Origin: Dyella sp. OK004
GTDB taxonomy: Bacteria > Pseudomonadota > Gammaproteobacteria > Xanthomonadales > Rhodanobacteraceae
DNA length: 64,000 nt
Reading direction: 5' to 3'
Assembly (NCBI RefSeq): GCF_900114495.1
Contig: NZ_FOZI01000001.1
Span: forward strand, 1,259,469 to 1,323,468
Of the stretch, positions 1 to 8,402 are shown in pieces (within the stretch, counting starts at the first letter, position 1; every line of letters starts with the position of its first letter). A program made the position numbers and the translations under genes. The notes under the pieces are model-generated. The model was not told where the DNA came from. It saw only the letters and a program-made list of their open reading frames with translations, and did no database searches.

Positions 1-2
1 TG

Positions 3-380
3 CAACGGCTGCTGGAGGCGCACCCCGGTCCCGCACAGGATGCGGCATTGAAGCGACTGGTCCAGTCGTCCACGCACAAGGTGCATCTGATCTGCGACCG
101 CACCCACCGATTGCTGGCGGTGTCACCCTCGCGCTTGGCCGAGTGGCGCAGGCCGCTATCAGAATTGCTGGGCACGTCGTTGCTGGTCTATGCCACACCG
201 GAAATCCTGCAAGCGGAATCCACGCTGGAACGACGCGGCTGGTACGAAGGCATGCAAAGTTCGCTGCAAATCACCACCGGCACCAATGCCTCGCTGCCGA
301 TCCGCCCCGGCATGGCGCTATGGGAACGCGTGCCGCTGGCTGACGGCAGCGCCGGCCGATTGGTCACGGCTGTGGCCTGA
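3..380 (+). CDS. C-terminal fragment of an unrecognised protein, 5' end outside window
   Basis: The reading frame is open from the first bases of the window to the TGA ending at 380, giving 125 residues of a protein that starts upstream. An internal TTG at 48 is not a convincing start because the frame continues upstream with sensible composition. The segment has no transmembrane stretch. The run HLICDRTHRLLAVSPS followed by an alternating hydrophobic pattern resembles a small sensory (PAS-like) fold, as found behind helix-turn-helix domains in some regulators, but no diagnostic motif is visible, so I assign no function. An SDR gene follows 87 bases downstream on the same strand. Confidence 0.6.
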   Translation, partial: QRLLEAHPGPAQDAALKRLVQSSTHKVHLICDRTHRLLAVSPSRLAEWRRPLSELLGTSLLVYATPEILQAESTLERRGWYEGMQSSLQITTGTNASLPIRPGMALWERVPLADGSAGRLVTAVA

Positions 381-467
381 GCGCGCCAGTGCATAATTTA
401 TGCGTGGCCGCGCCGACATACCGTTGCTAGGCTGGCGATCTGCACACAGGCAACACGAGAGCACGCC

Positions 468-1454
468 ATGACCATCCTGGTGACAGGCAGCGCCGGCCAT
501 CTCGGCGAAGCGTTGATGCGCAGCCTGCATGCCGCGTCGCGCAGCGCCATCGGTATCGATCGCAAAGCTTCGCCATTCACGCAACGCGTTGGCGATATCG
601 CGGACCGCGCCTTTGTGCGCACTGCCATGCGCGGTGTGCGTGCGGTGATCCATACCGCCACGCTGCACAAGCCGCATGTGGCCACGCATTCGGCGCAGGA
701 CTTTATCGACACCAATATCAGCGGCACGCTGGCCTTACTGGAAGAAGCCGTCGCCGCGGGGGTGAGCGCGTTCGTGTTCACCAGCACCACCAGCACCTTT
801 GGCGCTGCACTGACACCCGGCACGGGTCAGCCGGCGGCGTGGATCAACGAGCACGTGGCGCCGATTCCCAAGAACATCTACGGCACCACCAAGCTCGCTG
901 CCGAGAACCTGTGCGAACTGTTCCACCGCAAGCAGCGCCTGTCGGTACTGGTGCTGCGCACCTCGCGCTTTTTTCCCGAGGCGGACGACCACGCGGGGAC
1001 GCGCGACGCCTATGACATCGCCAATGCGCAAGCGAACGAGCTGCTATACCGCCGTGCCGATATCGAGGATGTGGTGAGCGCGCATCTGCTTGCCGTAGAA
1101 CGCGCGCCAGCCGTCGGCTTCGGCCGTTACATCATCTCCGCCACCTCGCCGTTCGCCCCGGAGGACCTCGCGCTACTGCACCGCGATGCGCCCGCCGTGG
1201 TGCAACGTTTGTTCCCTTCTTTCCAGGCGCTGTACAACGCGCGCGGTTGGCGCATGTTTCCGCGCGTGGACCGCGTCTACGTCAACGCACTCGCGCGGCA
1301 TGAGCTTGGCTGGCAGCCGAAGTATCACTTTGCGCAGGTGCTGGCTTGTCTTGCGGCGGGGCGCGATTTCCGCAGCCCGCTCGCGCTAGCCGTCGGTGCG
1401 AAGGGATATCACGACACCACGTTCGGCGACATGCCGTACCCCGTCACCCCGTAG
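468..1454 (+). CDS. NAD(P)-dependent epimerase/dehydratase (extended SDR)
   Basis: The 328-residue protein begins with a Rossmann fold containing the glycine-rich motif TGSAGHLG at residues 6-13, the NAD(P)-binding signature of extended short-chain dehydrogenases. A catalytic YxxxK motif is visible as YGTTK, with the upstream Ser/Thr in FTSTTSTFG. It probably acts on a nucleotide-sugar or related carbonyl substrate in the cytoplasm, but the substrate cannot be told from sequence. The final codons are CCG TAG, and that TAG is the first part of a palindromic repeat starting at 1451, so the repeat supplies the stop. The convergent AraC gene ends in the same way. Confidence 0.85.
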   Translation: MTILVTGSAGHLGEALMRSLHAASRSAIGIDRKASPFTQRVGDIADRAFVRTAMRGVRAVIHTATLHKPHVATHSAQDFIDTNISGTLALLEEAVAAGVSAFVFTSTTSTFGAALTPGTGQPAAWINEHVAPIPKNIYGTTKLAAENLCELFHRKQRLSVLVLRTSRFFPEADDHAGTRDAYDIANAQANELLYRRADIEDVVSAHLLAVERAPAVGFGRYIISATSPFAPEDLALLHRDAPAVVQRLFPSFQALYNARGWRMFPRVDRVYVNALARHELGWQPKYHFAQVLACLAAGRDFRSPLALAVGAKGYHDTTFGDMPYPVTP

Positions 1455-1548
1455 GAGCGCACCCGGTGCGCGACCCGACTTGCTAGGGCGTACATCTACA
1501 GACATGGGCCCGCGTTGCGGGCCTTTCGCGCACCGGGTGCGCTCCTAC
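1451..1548. repeat. Palindromic repeat filling a convergent intergenic space
   Basis: The 23-base arms 1451-1473 and 1526-1548 are perfect reverse complements (core GTAGGAGCGCACC and GGTGCGCTCCTAC) around a 52-base centre. The element exactly fills the space between two convergent genes, and its TAG on each strand forms both stop codons. A half copy lies at 15279-15301 and a diverged whole copy at 56970-57028. A bidirectional terminator role is possible, but there is no T-tract. Confidence 0.9.
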
Positions 1549-2354
1549 GGCGTAGCCTCGCTTCGCGCGTATTCGGCGGGGGTGCGGCCCACCAGTTTGC
1601 GGAAGTCGCGGATGAAATGGGCCTGGTCGAAGTAGCCCAGCTCCAGCGCCAGCTCGGCCCAGGCAACGGCGCGGCCTTCCTGCAATTGCGCGATGGCTTC
1701 GTGCAGGCGATAGCGGTTGATCACCCACTTGGGGCCAATGCCAACGTATTGCTGGAACAGCCGCTGCAACGCACGCGTGCCCAGTCCACTTTGTTCGCAT
1801 ACCTGCTCGACCGAGGTGATGCCGCGATCATCGGCAATGCTGGCGACGATGGTGCTGACGCGCTCGACCATCGCGTCGTGTGGCGGCAGGCGATCGAGCA
1901 GGAAACGCTCGGCGAGGGCGATCATGGCATCGACATCCGCCGCCGCCAGCACGTCGGCCTCAAATGACCCGGCATCAGCACCGAATACGTCGGGCACGGC
2001 GAGCGATGTGTCCATCAGTGTGGCGACCGATGATTTCAGGAAAGGATAGAAACCGCCGGCTTTGAACTTGATGCCAAACGTGCGCCCCTGTTCTTTCAAC
2101 TCGCAGGTGAAGCGGCCGCTATGCACACCATAGATACGCGCCTGCGGCGGCTCGATCACCAGATGCACGTTGGGGTGCGGCAAGGTCTCCTGCGTTTGCG
2201 GCGGCAAGCCGCGCAGATCCCAGCCTACAAACCAGAAATGCTCGATCAGCCAGGCCAACGGCGGGCAGGGCAGCCGGCGTTCGTGCTGAAAACTGCCATG
2301 CTCCAGCTTTGACCGCAGTACACCGCGCGCCTTACCCGCTTCGGCATTATTCAT
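1545..2354 (-). CDS. AraC-family transcriptional regulator with DUF6597-like N-terminus
   Basis: This 269-residue protein has a C-terminal pair of helix-turn-helix motifs typical of AraC/XylS regulators, ending with the signature LGYFDQAHFIRDFRKLVGRT. The N-terminal region has the feature LIEHFWFVGWDLRG seen in the DUF6597 type of AraC regulators, which carry a ligand-sensing cupin-like domain. It is transcribed away from the DUF3224 gene 113 bases upstream, making that gene its most likely target; this is inference from position. Its stop codon lies in the palindrome that also ends the convergent SDR gene. Confidence 0.85.
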   Translation of the reverse strand: MNNAEAGKARGVLRSKLEHGSFQHERRLPCPPLAWLIEHFWFVGWDLRGLPPQTQETLPHPNVHLVIEPPQARIYGVHSGRFTCELKEQGRTFGIKFKAGGFYPFLKSSVATLMDTSLAVPDVFGADAGSFEADVLAAADVDAMIALAERFLLDRLPPHDAMVERVSTIVASIADDRGITSVEQVCEQSGLGTRALQRLFQQYVGIGPKWVINRYRLHEAIAQLQEGRAVAWAELALELGYFDQAHFIRDFRKLVGRTPAEYARSEATP

Positions 2355-2467
2355 GGCTGCGGCCTCGCGTGATGCTGTCGCGTTTTTCCAATCATCGGCC
2401 CACCGATCCTGTTGTCATACACCCCAAGGCGGCGAGGCGCGCCGCGCCATAGGGCAGGGCCACCGCC

Positions 2468-2950
2468 ATGCATAGCCGACACATACGGGCCGCTGCGATC
2501 ATGCTGACCCTTGCGCTGACCGCAGCCGCACATGCCACTTCCAAGGAGACCACGATCATGCACGCCAGCGGCGATTTTGACGTCAAGATGGGGCCACAAC
2601 CAACCACACCCGGTTTTGAAGCTACCGGTGTGGGCCGGCAAACCATCGACAAACACTTCCACGGCGATCTGGAAGGCAGCAGCCAGGGCGAAATGCTGGC
2701 GACGATGACCGAGACGCAAGGCTCAGGCGCTTATGTGGCGCTGGAAAAGGTCAGCGGCACCCTTCACGGCAAGCGCGGCACCTTCATCTTTGTACATAGC
2801 GCCACCATGCATCGCGGCGTACCGGATTGGTCGGTGAAGGTCGTGCCGGATTCGGGTACGGGGGAGCTGGTGGGTTTGAGCGGTGCGATGGTGATTCACA
2901 TCGATGAGAAGGGGAAGCATACGTATACGTTTGACTATGAGTTGCCGTGA
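2468..2950 (+). CDS. DUF3224 domain protein, possibly exported
   Basis: The body of the protein (HASGDFDVKMGPQ onwards, with FHGDLEGSSQGEML and GTFIFVHSATMH) matches the DUF3224 family, a small beta-barrel related to allene oxide cyclase-like folds and without an established enzyme activity. The ATG at 2468 gives a 160-residue form with an apparent signal peptide (LTLALTAAAHA). An alternative ATG at 2558 has a strong Shine-Dalgarno sequence AAGGAG at 2543-2548 and would give the cytoplasmic 130-residue form usual for the family. The sequence does not settle which is used. It is divergent from an AraC regulator. Confidence 0.75.
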   Translation: MHSRHIRAAAIMLTLALTAAAHATSKETTIMHASGDFDVKMGPQPTTPGFEATGVGRQTIDKHFHGDLEGSSQGEMLATMTETQGSGAYVALEKVSGTLHGKRGTFIFVHSATMHRGVPDWSVKVVPDSGTGELVGLSGAMVIHIDEKGKHTYTFDYELP

Positions 2951-3016
2951 GAAGCGATTGAAGTCTGTAGATGCTACGTAGCAACACTATCTCGAGCACC
3001 CATCACCCCTCCCCAA

Positions 3017-3040
3017 CCCTCCCCTGCAAGCAGGGGAGGG
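3017..3040. repeat. Small palindromic repeat (CCCTCCCCTGC type)
   Basis: Arms 3017-3027 and 3030-3040 are perfect 11-base complements around AA. The same arms occur inside the Lhr helicase gene at 43679-43702. It lies in the 2951-3447 gap, which holds only repeats and no convincing gene. Confidence 0.85.
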
Positions 3041-3104
3041 AGAAATGCTGCATTAGGTGATGCGCAGCGAGCCTATGACGCCCGTGCGGCGATGAGGGTT
3101 GGAC

Positions 3105-3345
3105 AATAAGGCCCCGAAGAAAACCATCCCCACGCCTGACACTGGAAAAGGCGCAGCTACAGAGCCCACCGCCTGCTCTCAGGCCATTTCTCTTTGGTTA
3201 CTTTCTCTTTGGGCCAGCAAAGAGAAAGTGACCCGGACCGCGGCAGCGGTTCGGAAGCCCGCCGCAGGCGAGCCAGGGCACGCAGACGCTAAAACCGAAC
3301 GACAACGCCACTGGATCCCTGCCTACGCAGGGATGACGAAGTGGG
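3105..3345. repeat. Dispersed ~240-bp repeat with ACTTTCTCTTTG hairpin, copy 1
   Basis: This stretch is nearly identical to 55965-56232 and has a diverged inverted relative at 40146-40262. Its core is a 12-base perfect inverted repeat, arms 3200-3211 and 3218-3229, with loop GGCCAG. It ends in a REP-like half element (CCTGCCTACGCAGGGATGACG). A further small hairpin, CTTCTCCC/GGGAGAAG, lies just beyond at 3391-3409. Open frames through this region are repeat-derived. Confidence 0.85.
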
Positions 3346-3447
3346 AGGGAATGGCGCGAGACCGAACCCTCATCCGACCCTTCGGGCCATCTTCTCCCAA
3401 AGGGAGAAGGATCAAGGCGAGCACGGGGCCACTGAAGAGAAAACAAG

Positions 3448-4083
3448 TCAAAAGAAGCGACGCACCCCTTCCAACATCGCCCCCACCCCCATCACCACCA
3501 ACAACACCCCCACCCCTTTACCCACCGCCCGCGCAAAGACCGGCCGCGCCACCAACCACCCCTGCGCCCCACCCGCCGCACAAGCCAATCCCCCATACAC
3601 CGCCAACTGCGTCACCACGATCACCAACCCCAGCACCACCGCCTGCCCCCACAACGCCCCGTTCTCCCGCCGCATGAACTGCGGAAACACCGCCAGCATG
3701 AACAAGTAGGCCTTGGGATTGAGCAGGCACGTCACCGCGCCGCGCCGAAACGTGACCCAACGCGAATGCCGCTCGGCGGCGGCGGGCAGAAAAGCGGTGT
3801 CGCTGCGCCAGATCGCGTAACCGATCCACACCACATACGCAGCGCCGAGCCACAACACCACATCAAACGCCGCCGGCCAAACCTGCAGCACCACACTGAT
3901 CCCCAGCGTCGCCATCACCACATGGCATACCCCGCCGAGCATGATGCCGCCCACTGCGGCCAGCCCGCTGCGTCGCCCGCCCATTAGCGAACTGCCCAGC
4001 ACATACGCCATATCCAGCCCGGGCAACACGATGATGCCCAGCACCAGCAGGAAGAACAGGCTCAATTGCACCGAAGGAATCAT
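3448..4083 (-). CDS. LysE/RhtB family amino acid exporter
   Basis: The 211-residue protein has about six hydrophobic segments and the family pattern near the N-terminus (IIVLPGLDMAYVLGSSLMGGRRSGLAAVGGI) together with the mid-protein signature CLLNPKAYLFMLAVFPQF. LysE/RhtB proteins export amino acids or related metabolites across the inner membrane; the substrate cannot be predicted here. Length is normal. It is divergent from a WYL-domain regulator that starts 85 bases away and may control it. The end of the gene borders the repeat-rich gap 2951-3447. Confidence 0.88.
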   Translation of the reverse strand: MIPSVQLSLFFLLVLGIIVLPGLDMAYVLGSSLMGGRRSGLAAVGGIMLGGVCHVVMATLGISVVLQVWPAAFDVVLWLGAAYVVWIGYAIWRSDTAFLPAAAERHSRWVTFRRGAVTCLLNPKAYLFMLAVFPQFMRRENGALWGQAVVLGLVIVVTQLAVYGGLACAAGGAQGWLVARPVFARAVGKGVGVLLVVMGVGAMLEGVRRFF

Positions 4084-4168
4084 GTCGCCGGGCCTCTATT
4101 GGGTATGGCCGCAGCCTACGAGGTAATCAGGGCGGCTTTAGCCCTGTTTGTTGGCTATGCTCCGCGCC

Positions 4169-5137
4169 ATGTACCACCCCACCACCCGCGCCCTGGCCGT
4201 ACTCGAACTGCTGCAGACGCACCGTCGCATCAGCGGTGCGGAGATCGCGCGCCGACTAGGGGTGGATACGCGCACGGTGCGCCGCTACATCGCCACGCTG
4301 GAGGAGATCGGCATACCGATCACCGCCGAGCGCGGGCGCCATGGCGCGTATCTGCTGATCGCCGGCTTCAAGCTACCGCCGATGATGTTTACCGACGACG
4401 AAGCGCTGGCGCTGTCGATCGGCCTGCTCGCCGCACGCAGCATGGGACTCACCGAAGCCTCCGCCGCGGTGGCCAGTGCGCAGGCAAAGCTGGAGCGCGT
4501 GATGCCGGAGCGGCTCAAGGGCCGTACGCGCGCAGTGGCGGAAACGGTGATGCTGGATCTGTCGCGCTCCTCCGCCGCAGGCGCTAGCGACACCTTGTTC
4601 ACCCTGAGCACGGCGGCGCAGCAGTATCGCCGCGTACACATGCGTTATCGCTCGGCGGAGGGCGACGAAACGGAGCGCGAACTCGACCCTTACGGCCTCG
4701 CCCATCGCGGCGGGCAATGGTACGTAGTGGGCATGTGCCACCTGCGAAAGGGGCTGCGCTCGTTCCGGCTGGATCGCGTCACGGAAGCAGGGATGCTCGA
4801 TGCGACCTTCGTGCGTCCGTCCAATTTCGACGCGGTGGCACATCTCACGTTCGGCATCGCCACCCTGCCGCGCTCGATCACCGCCGAGATCGTGTTGCGC
4901 ACCACATTGCAGGACGCCCTTGAACGGCTCGGCGGCAGCATGGGCTTGTTTGAACCAGTGGAAGATGGCGTGCTGCTGCGTGCCCAAGTGGACGAACTCG
5001 ATTGGCTGGCGCGGCAGTTGGCGCGGCAGCCATTTGATTTCGACATCCGAGAGCCGGCAGAGCTGCGTGATGCATTGCGTGTTTTATCGCAACGATTGAG
5101 CAAGTTGTCGGACACACACGCCATCGCCCTAGTGTGA
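4169..5137 (+). CDS. YafY/DeoR-type regulator with HTH and WYL domains
   Basis: The 322-residue product opens with an HTH_11 winged helix (LLQTHRRISGAEIARRLGVD then TRTVRRYIATLEE) and has a central WYL domain containing RELDPYGLAHRGGQWYVVG and LRSFRLDRV, then a C-terminal WCX-like extension. WYL regulators bind small molecules or nucleic acid ligands and control nearby genes. I chose ATG 4169 because the family normally begins a few residues before TRALAVLELL; in-frame TTG 4148 and ATG 4157 are alternatives. The divergent neighbour is a LysE exporter, the probable target. Confidence 0.85.
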   Translation: MYHPTTRALAVLELLQTHRRISGAEIARRLGVDTRTVRRYIATLEEIGIPITAERGRHGAYLLIAGFKLPPMMFTDDEALALSIGLLAARSMGLTEASAAVASAQAKLERVMPERLKGRTRAVAETVMLDLSRSSAAGASDTLFTLSTAAQQYRRVHMRYRSAEGDETERELDPYGLAHRGGQWYVVGMCHLRKGLRSFRLDRVTEAGMLDATFVRPSNFDAVAHLTFGIATLPRSITAEIVLRTTLQDALERLGGSMGLFEPVEDGVLLRAQVDELDWLARQLARQPFDFDIREPAELRDALRVLSQRLSKLSDTHAIALV

Positions 5138-5337
5138 AGCGGGGTAGGCCGGTAGATGAATGAAGCCCGGCTCAAGAGCCCCTTGCAATCTCTATCTGCA
5201 AACAAGTGGATGAGCAAAAAGCCAAACACTCCCCCCTGCGTGTCCCACGGGGACTACTTCGGTCCAGCAGAGGAAGGTTGGGGTGGGATCAAGCCCCTCA
5301 CGAATGCACGAAGCGATTCAAAGCCCCAAGTAAGCCA

Positions 5338-5811
5338 TTAACTGCTGTGATCCAGGATCACTTTCCAGCCATCCTTGGTCTTCTCCCACACTAGCGAAAA
5401 CACACCGTCATCCTTGGCAGCCGCACCATGCACCGTGCGGCCGAGGTGGAAACGACCGGTCGCGGTGGCGTATTGGGCATGACCGTCCGCGCATGGCAAT
5501 AACCGAACCTCGATGTCGGAGTAAGTCAGCGTGCCCATCTGCTCCTTGGTGGCGTAGTTCTTCTTGTAGCTCTCAAGGATGGGCTGGAAGCCCTTGCGCA
5601 CCCTGGCACCGATGAAGGTGGTATCCGGCGCATCTTTGTATGTAGCCATGAAACCGACGATATCGCCACGGTTCCACGCCGCTTCGGTGGTCGTCAGCAC
5701 TTGCTGTATCGCTGCCTCATCGCTTGCAGTAGATGGCGAAGCAGCGAAGCCTGCGAAGCTGGTCATCAACAGCAGCGCGCCGACCCATAAGGAAAGCTTT
5801 TCCACCCTCAT
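5338..5811 (-). CDS. Secreted SnoaL/DUF4440-like protein
   Basis: The 157-residue protein carries a signal peptide (LSLWVGALLLMTSFAGFAASP) and a nuclear-transport-factor-2-like fold: the pattern AAIQQVLTTTEAAWNRGDIVGFMATY is the usual first helix of SnoaL/YybH proteins, and the end WEKTKDGWKVILDHSS is the usual last strand. Members range from isomerases to binding proteins, so no reaction is assigned. It stands alone between the WYL regulator and the fimbrial operon. The preceding 5138-5337 contains nothing I can identify. Confidence 0.75.
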   Translation of the reverse strand: MRVEKLSLWVGALLLMTSFAGFAASPSTASDEAAIQQVLTTTEAAWNRGDIVGFMATYKDAPDTTFIGARVRKGFQPILESYKKNYATKEQMGTLTYSDIEVRLLPCADGHAQYATATGRFHLGRTVHGAAAKDDGVFSLVWEKTKDGWKVILDHSS

Positions 5812-5921
5812 CTGTTACCCCTCACGTGTGTGGCCGCCTTATCGCGGGTTCGTCGCTATGGCGCTTGGAACTCACGCCATAGCGCACACAGTAACTGCAA
5901 CGGTCGGCTGTAGTGCAATCC

Positions 5922-6941
5922 TCAGTTGTAGCTCATCGCGACAGTTGCTTGAGCACTTACTTTTCCCGCGTCCACCGAGGCTCCGGTCTTGTAGTACTGA
6001 GCCGTCAATGGCAATACTCCTCGGCCACCAACGATCGGGATCGTGCGCGCATTGGTGGTGCCGTTGGCTCCAATGGTCTGGCCATCGTTGGAAAACAATC
6101 GCACGCCTACGCCCGTGGCACCGGCCGTATTCCTGAAAATGACCGGATTGACCGGATCCGGGGCTCCGGTGAAAGTGAAAGTGGCCGCCACCGCATTGTT
6201 GATGCAGTTATCAACGGTGATGGTGAACGGCTTGTCAGCCGCACTCACGCTGTTGATGAAGTCGCTTATTTTTGCCGAATTGAGCGTCACGGTTTTGTTG
6301 ACATCACCCGCACTAATCGAACACGTAGGGTCTGGGCCAACTATTTCGACGGGACCAAGGTAGAGAGCCACAGGCGACAAAGTTCCAAAGTTAAGCAGGT
6401 TACCTGTTTGACCGATTTGTCCACCGTTAACCGTACCGCTGGCGACAGGGTCCGCCGTCTTATAGAAAACAACGGTGTAATTCACTGCATAAAGGGTTGG
6501 CTTGTTTATTGGGCCCCAGAACGTCCAACCGCGATCGATCGGGTAGGGAGGAGCCGTGAATGGCTGTCCAATCTGCCCCGCGGCGCTGCTGAGCGACAAG
6601 ATCATGCCCACGCCAGACACATTGGTATTCAGTGCCAGACCGAGCGTAGAGCCAAGATTGAGATTCGAATAGGACGTATACGTCACCGCCCGATGATAAA
6701 TGCGCGCCACCCCTTCATTGCCTACGCAAATGACATTGGTTGGATTGTAGGGCAGGGTTTGACGGGCAAGTTCATCGCCGATTTTTGTGCCAACAGAAGC
6801 AACAATCTTCGGAATGTTGAATGTCACGGCGACCGTTGATGAGGCGATGCAAGTGGCGAATGTCTGTCCGTTTGCCACCATGAAAAGTATCGCGAGTACA
6901 GTAATTTTAAATATGCGCGGCCTGCAATTTTCATTCTTCAT
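5922..6941 (-). CDS. Two-domain fimbrial adhesin, third of three in tandem
   Basis: The 339-residue protein has a signal peptide (ITVLAILFMVANGQTFA) and ends in a type 1 pilin domain (CSISAGDVNKTVTL, DNCINNAVAATFTFTG, QTIGANGTTNARTIP, and the terminal VAMSYN) preceded by about 180 residues without pilin similarity. This is the architecture of FimH-like tip adhesins, where an N-terminal lectin-like domain binds a receptor and the C-terminal pilin domain is held by donor-strand exchange. A ribosome site AAAGGGA precedes the ATG. It is the last gene of the fimbrial operon and its pilin half is clearly paralogous to that of the gene ending at 8403. The receptor is unknown. Confidence 0.85.
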   Translation of the reverse strand: MKNENCRPRIFKITVLAILFMVANGQTFATCIASSTVAVTFNIPKIVASVGTKIGDELARQTLPYNPTNVICVGNEGVARIYHRAVTYTSYSNLNLGSTLGLALNTNVSGVGMILSLSSAAGQIGQPFTAPPYPIDRGWTFWGPINKPTLYAVNYTVVFYKTADPVASGTVNGGQIGQTGNLLNFGTLSPVALYLGPVEIVGPDPTCSISAGDVNKTVTLNSAKISDFINSVSAADKPFTITVDNCINNAVAATFTFTGAPDPVNPVIFRNTAGATGVGVRLFSNDGQTIGANGTTNARTIPIVGGRGVLPLTAQYYKTGASVDAGKVSAQATVAMSYN

Positions 6942-6988
6942 GAAAATCCCTTTCCAATTCCTTGTGGGAACACGAACAACCTTTCGTT

Positions 6989-7073
6989 ACGCTGGATAAC
7001 CAGCTTCGCTGTTATGAAGTGCCTCCGGTTTTCGCCGAAGCGCTTCATAACAGCGAAGCTGGTTATCCAGCGT
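6989..7073. repeat. Long perfect inverted repeat between two adhesin genes
   Basis: Arms 6989-7019 and 7043-7073 are 31-base perfect complements, with further partial pairing in the 23-base centre. The sequence CCAGCTTCGCTGTT and GCCTCCGG recur in the repeat at 56179-56220, so it is a member of a dispersed repeat family in perfected form. It could form a very stable hairpin in the mRNA between the second and third adhesins. No T-tract follows on the minus strand, so a classical terminator is unlikely. Confidence 0.9.
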
Positions 7074-7178
7074 CTTTGTTTATCAGGAGCTTGAAGTCAC
7101 AGGAGCCCGACTCTTGCCCCCTTTTTTCGGGGTCCATCGGGATAACGGGCTTGATGGATGGTTTTTCGCCACGGCCGC

Positions 7179-8165
7179 TCATTTGTAAGTGAACGTGGCT
7201 GTCATCCTGGCGTTGGCAGCGCCCGACGAGACATCACCGATACGATAATAGCGCGCTGCTATCGGGATACTCAATGTGCCGTCCGGAGCAGCATTACTGA
7301 TCGGGTAAGTTTGTCCACGCACAGCATTGGCGTTGTTGCGCACCAGCTGCACCGCAATACCCTTTGCAGCATTTGCATCCGCCGTCAACCCAAAAACGTT
7401 ATTATTTCCCGAAACCGCAACGCCATTGATGCTCATGGATACATTCGGCGAATTTTGGCAATTGAGATTGATATTATAATTTTGACTCAAGGAAGACGTG
7501 GAACCTACGGCAGTAAATATGCTTGCCTGCACATTTCCAAGAGGAATAACCACATTCGTTGTAGTGACATTGCACGTAGCTGGCGTTACTCTCGCATTAA
7601 CATAGGGGCAATAGGATATGCCGTTACCGTTCTGCCCTACGACTATTGAGGTTATACAATAAGGGCCGGAATTAATAAATGATATATCACCCGTTTTCAC
7701 AAGTTCAATGGCAATACTTCCCTGAAAAAACAATTTTCCGCCACCTGGACCTATTCTCCAAGTTTTTGCCAAAAAACCACCAACACCACTTAAGCTATCC
7801 AGTGCTACAGGCGCATTATCCACAAGGATTCTAACTCCAAGACCGCTCGCCATGCCGCTAGCAGTGTAAACATTCGTGTAGCCAGGAACGAGCTGCCAAC
7901 CCAATCGCCCAAAACCAATTCCTGCGATCCCACTTTGGCCACTTGAACATGCACCATACTGCGTACGCGGAATTGTATCTGAACCACGCACGATAACTTG
8001 GCCGTTGGCGAGATTGCTCGGCACATTCGCAGTAAGAGTTTCAGTTCGATTATATATCGACGTGACAGATGTGCAGTTAGCGGCGAAACTGTCGTGCCAA
8101 AAATAAAATAAGCCCATGAAAAGTAAAAAATTCAGCCACATTTTTCCACGACAACCATTAATCAC
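7179..8165 (-). CDS. Two-domain fimbrial adhesin, second of three
   Basis: The protein (328 residues from this start) has a signal peptide (MWLNFLLFMGLFYFWHDSFA region) and a C-terminal pilin-like domain ending RYYRIGDVSSGAANARMTATFTYK. I chose GTG 8165 because GAGGAG lies eight bases upstream; ATG 8141 is an alternative. The C-terminal domain is less like the other two adhesins and has the form seen in FimH-type subunits (CNVTTTNVVIPLGNVQ, LNCQNSPNVSMSINGV). The gene is visibly AT-richer than most of the window, suggesting separate origin. It probably forms an alternative fimbrial tip. Confidence 0.82.
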   Translation of the reverse strand: MINGCRGKMWLNFLLFMGLFYFWHDSFAANCTSVTSIYNRTETLTANVPSNLANGQVIVRGSDTIPRTQYGACSSGQSGIAGIGFGRLGWQLVPGYTNVYTASGMASGLGVRILVDNAPVALDSLSGVGGFLAKTWRIGPGGGKLFFQGSIAIELVKTGDISFINSGPYCITSIVVGQNGNGISYCPYVNARVTPATCNVTTTNVVIPLGNVQASIFTAVGSTSSLSQNYNINLNCQNSPNVSMSINGVAVSGNNNVFGLTADANAAKGIAVQLVRNNANAVRGQTYPISNAAPDGTLSIPIAARYYRIGDVSSGAANARMTATFTYK

Positions 8166-8402
8166 AACAATTTCTCCTCGCAGTGAAGATTGAAAATTCC
8201 ATGAGCTTATTGACGCCCGACTGCGGACGAGACTCAACTATCGCGAGCTTTACGGCCATATAAAAAATATAGACTTAAACTGACCGCCGTCATTCAAATT
8301 TCATATCAAACACTTAATATCACTGTGGCGAATTGTGCCAAACGCGACTATTTAGCTTGCGCATCGTCAAGACATTTAGTGGTGGCGTTCCACGCAATCG
8401 CA

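Noticed and set aside
3099-3677. Open frame of 192 residues
   Set aside because: It runs through the dispersed repeat and antisense to the LysE gene; the product ends in low-complexity Pro/Thr. No gene-like features.
5156-5341. Two short overlapping frames between WYL regulator and SnoaL gene
   Set aside because: No ribosome site, no conserved pattern.
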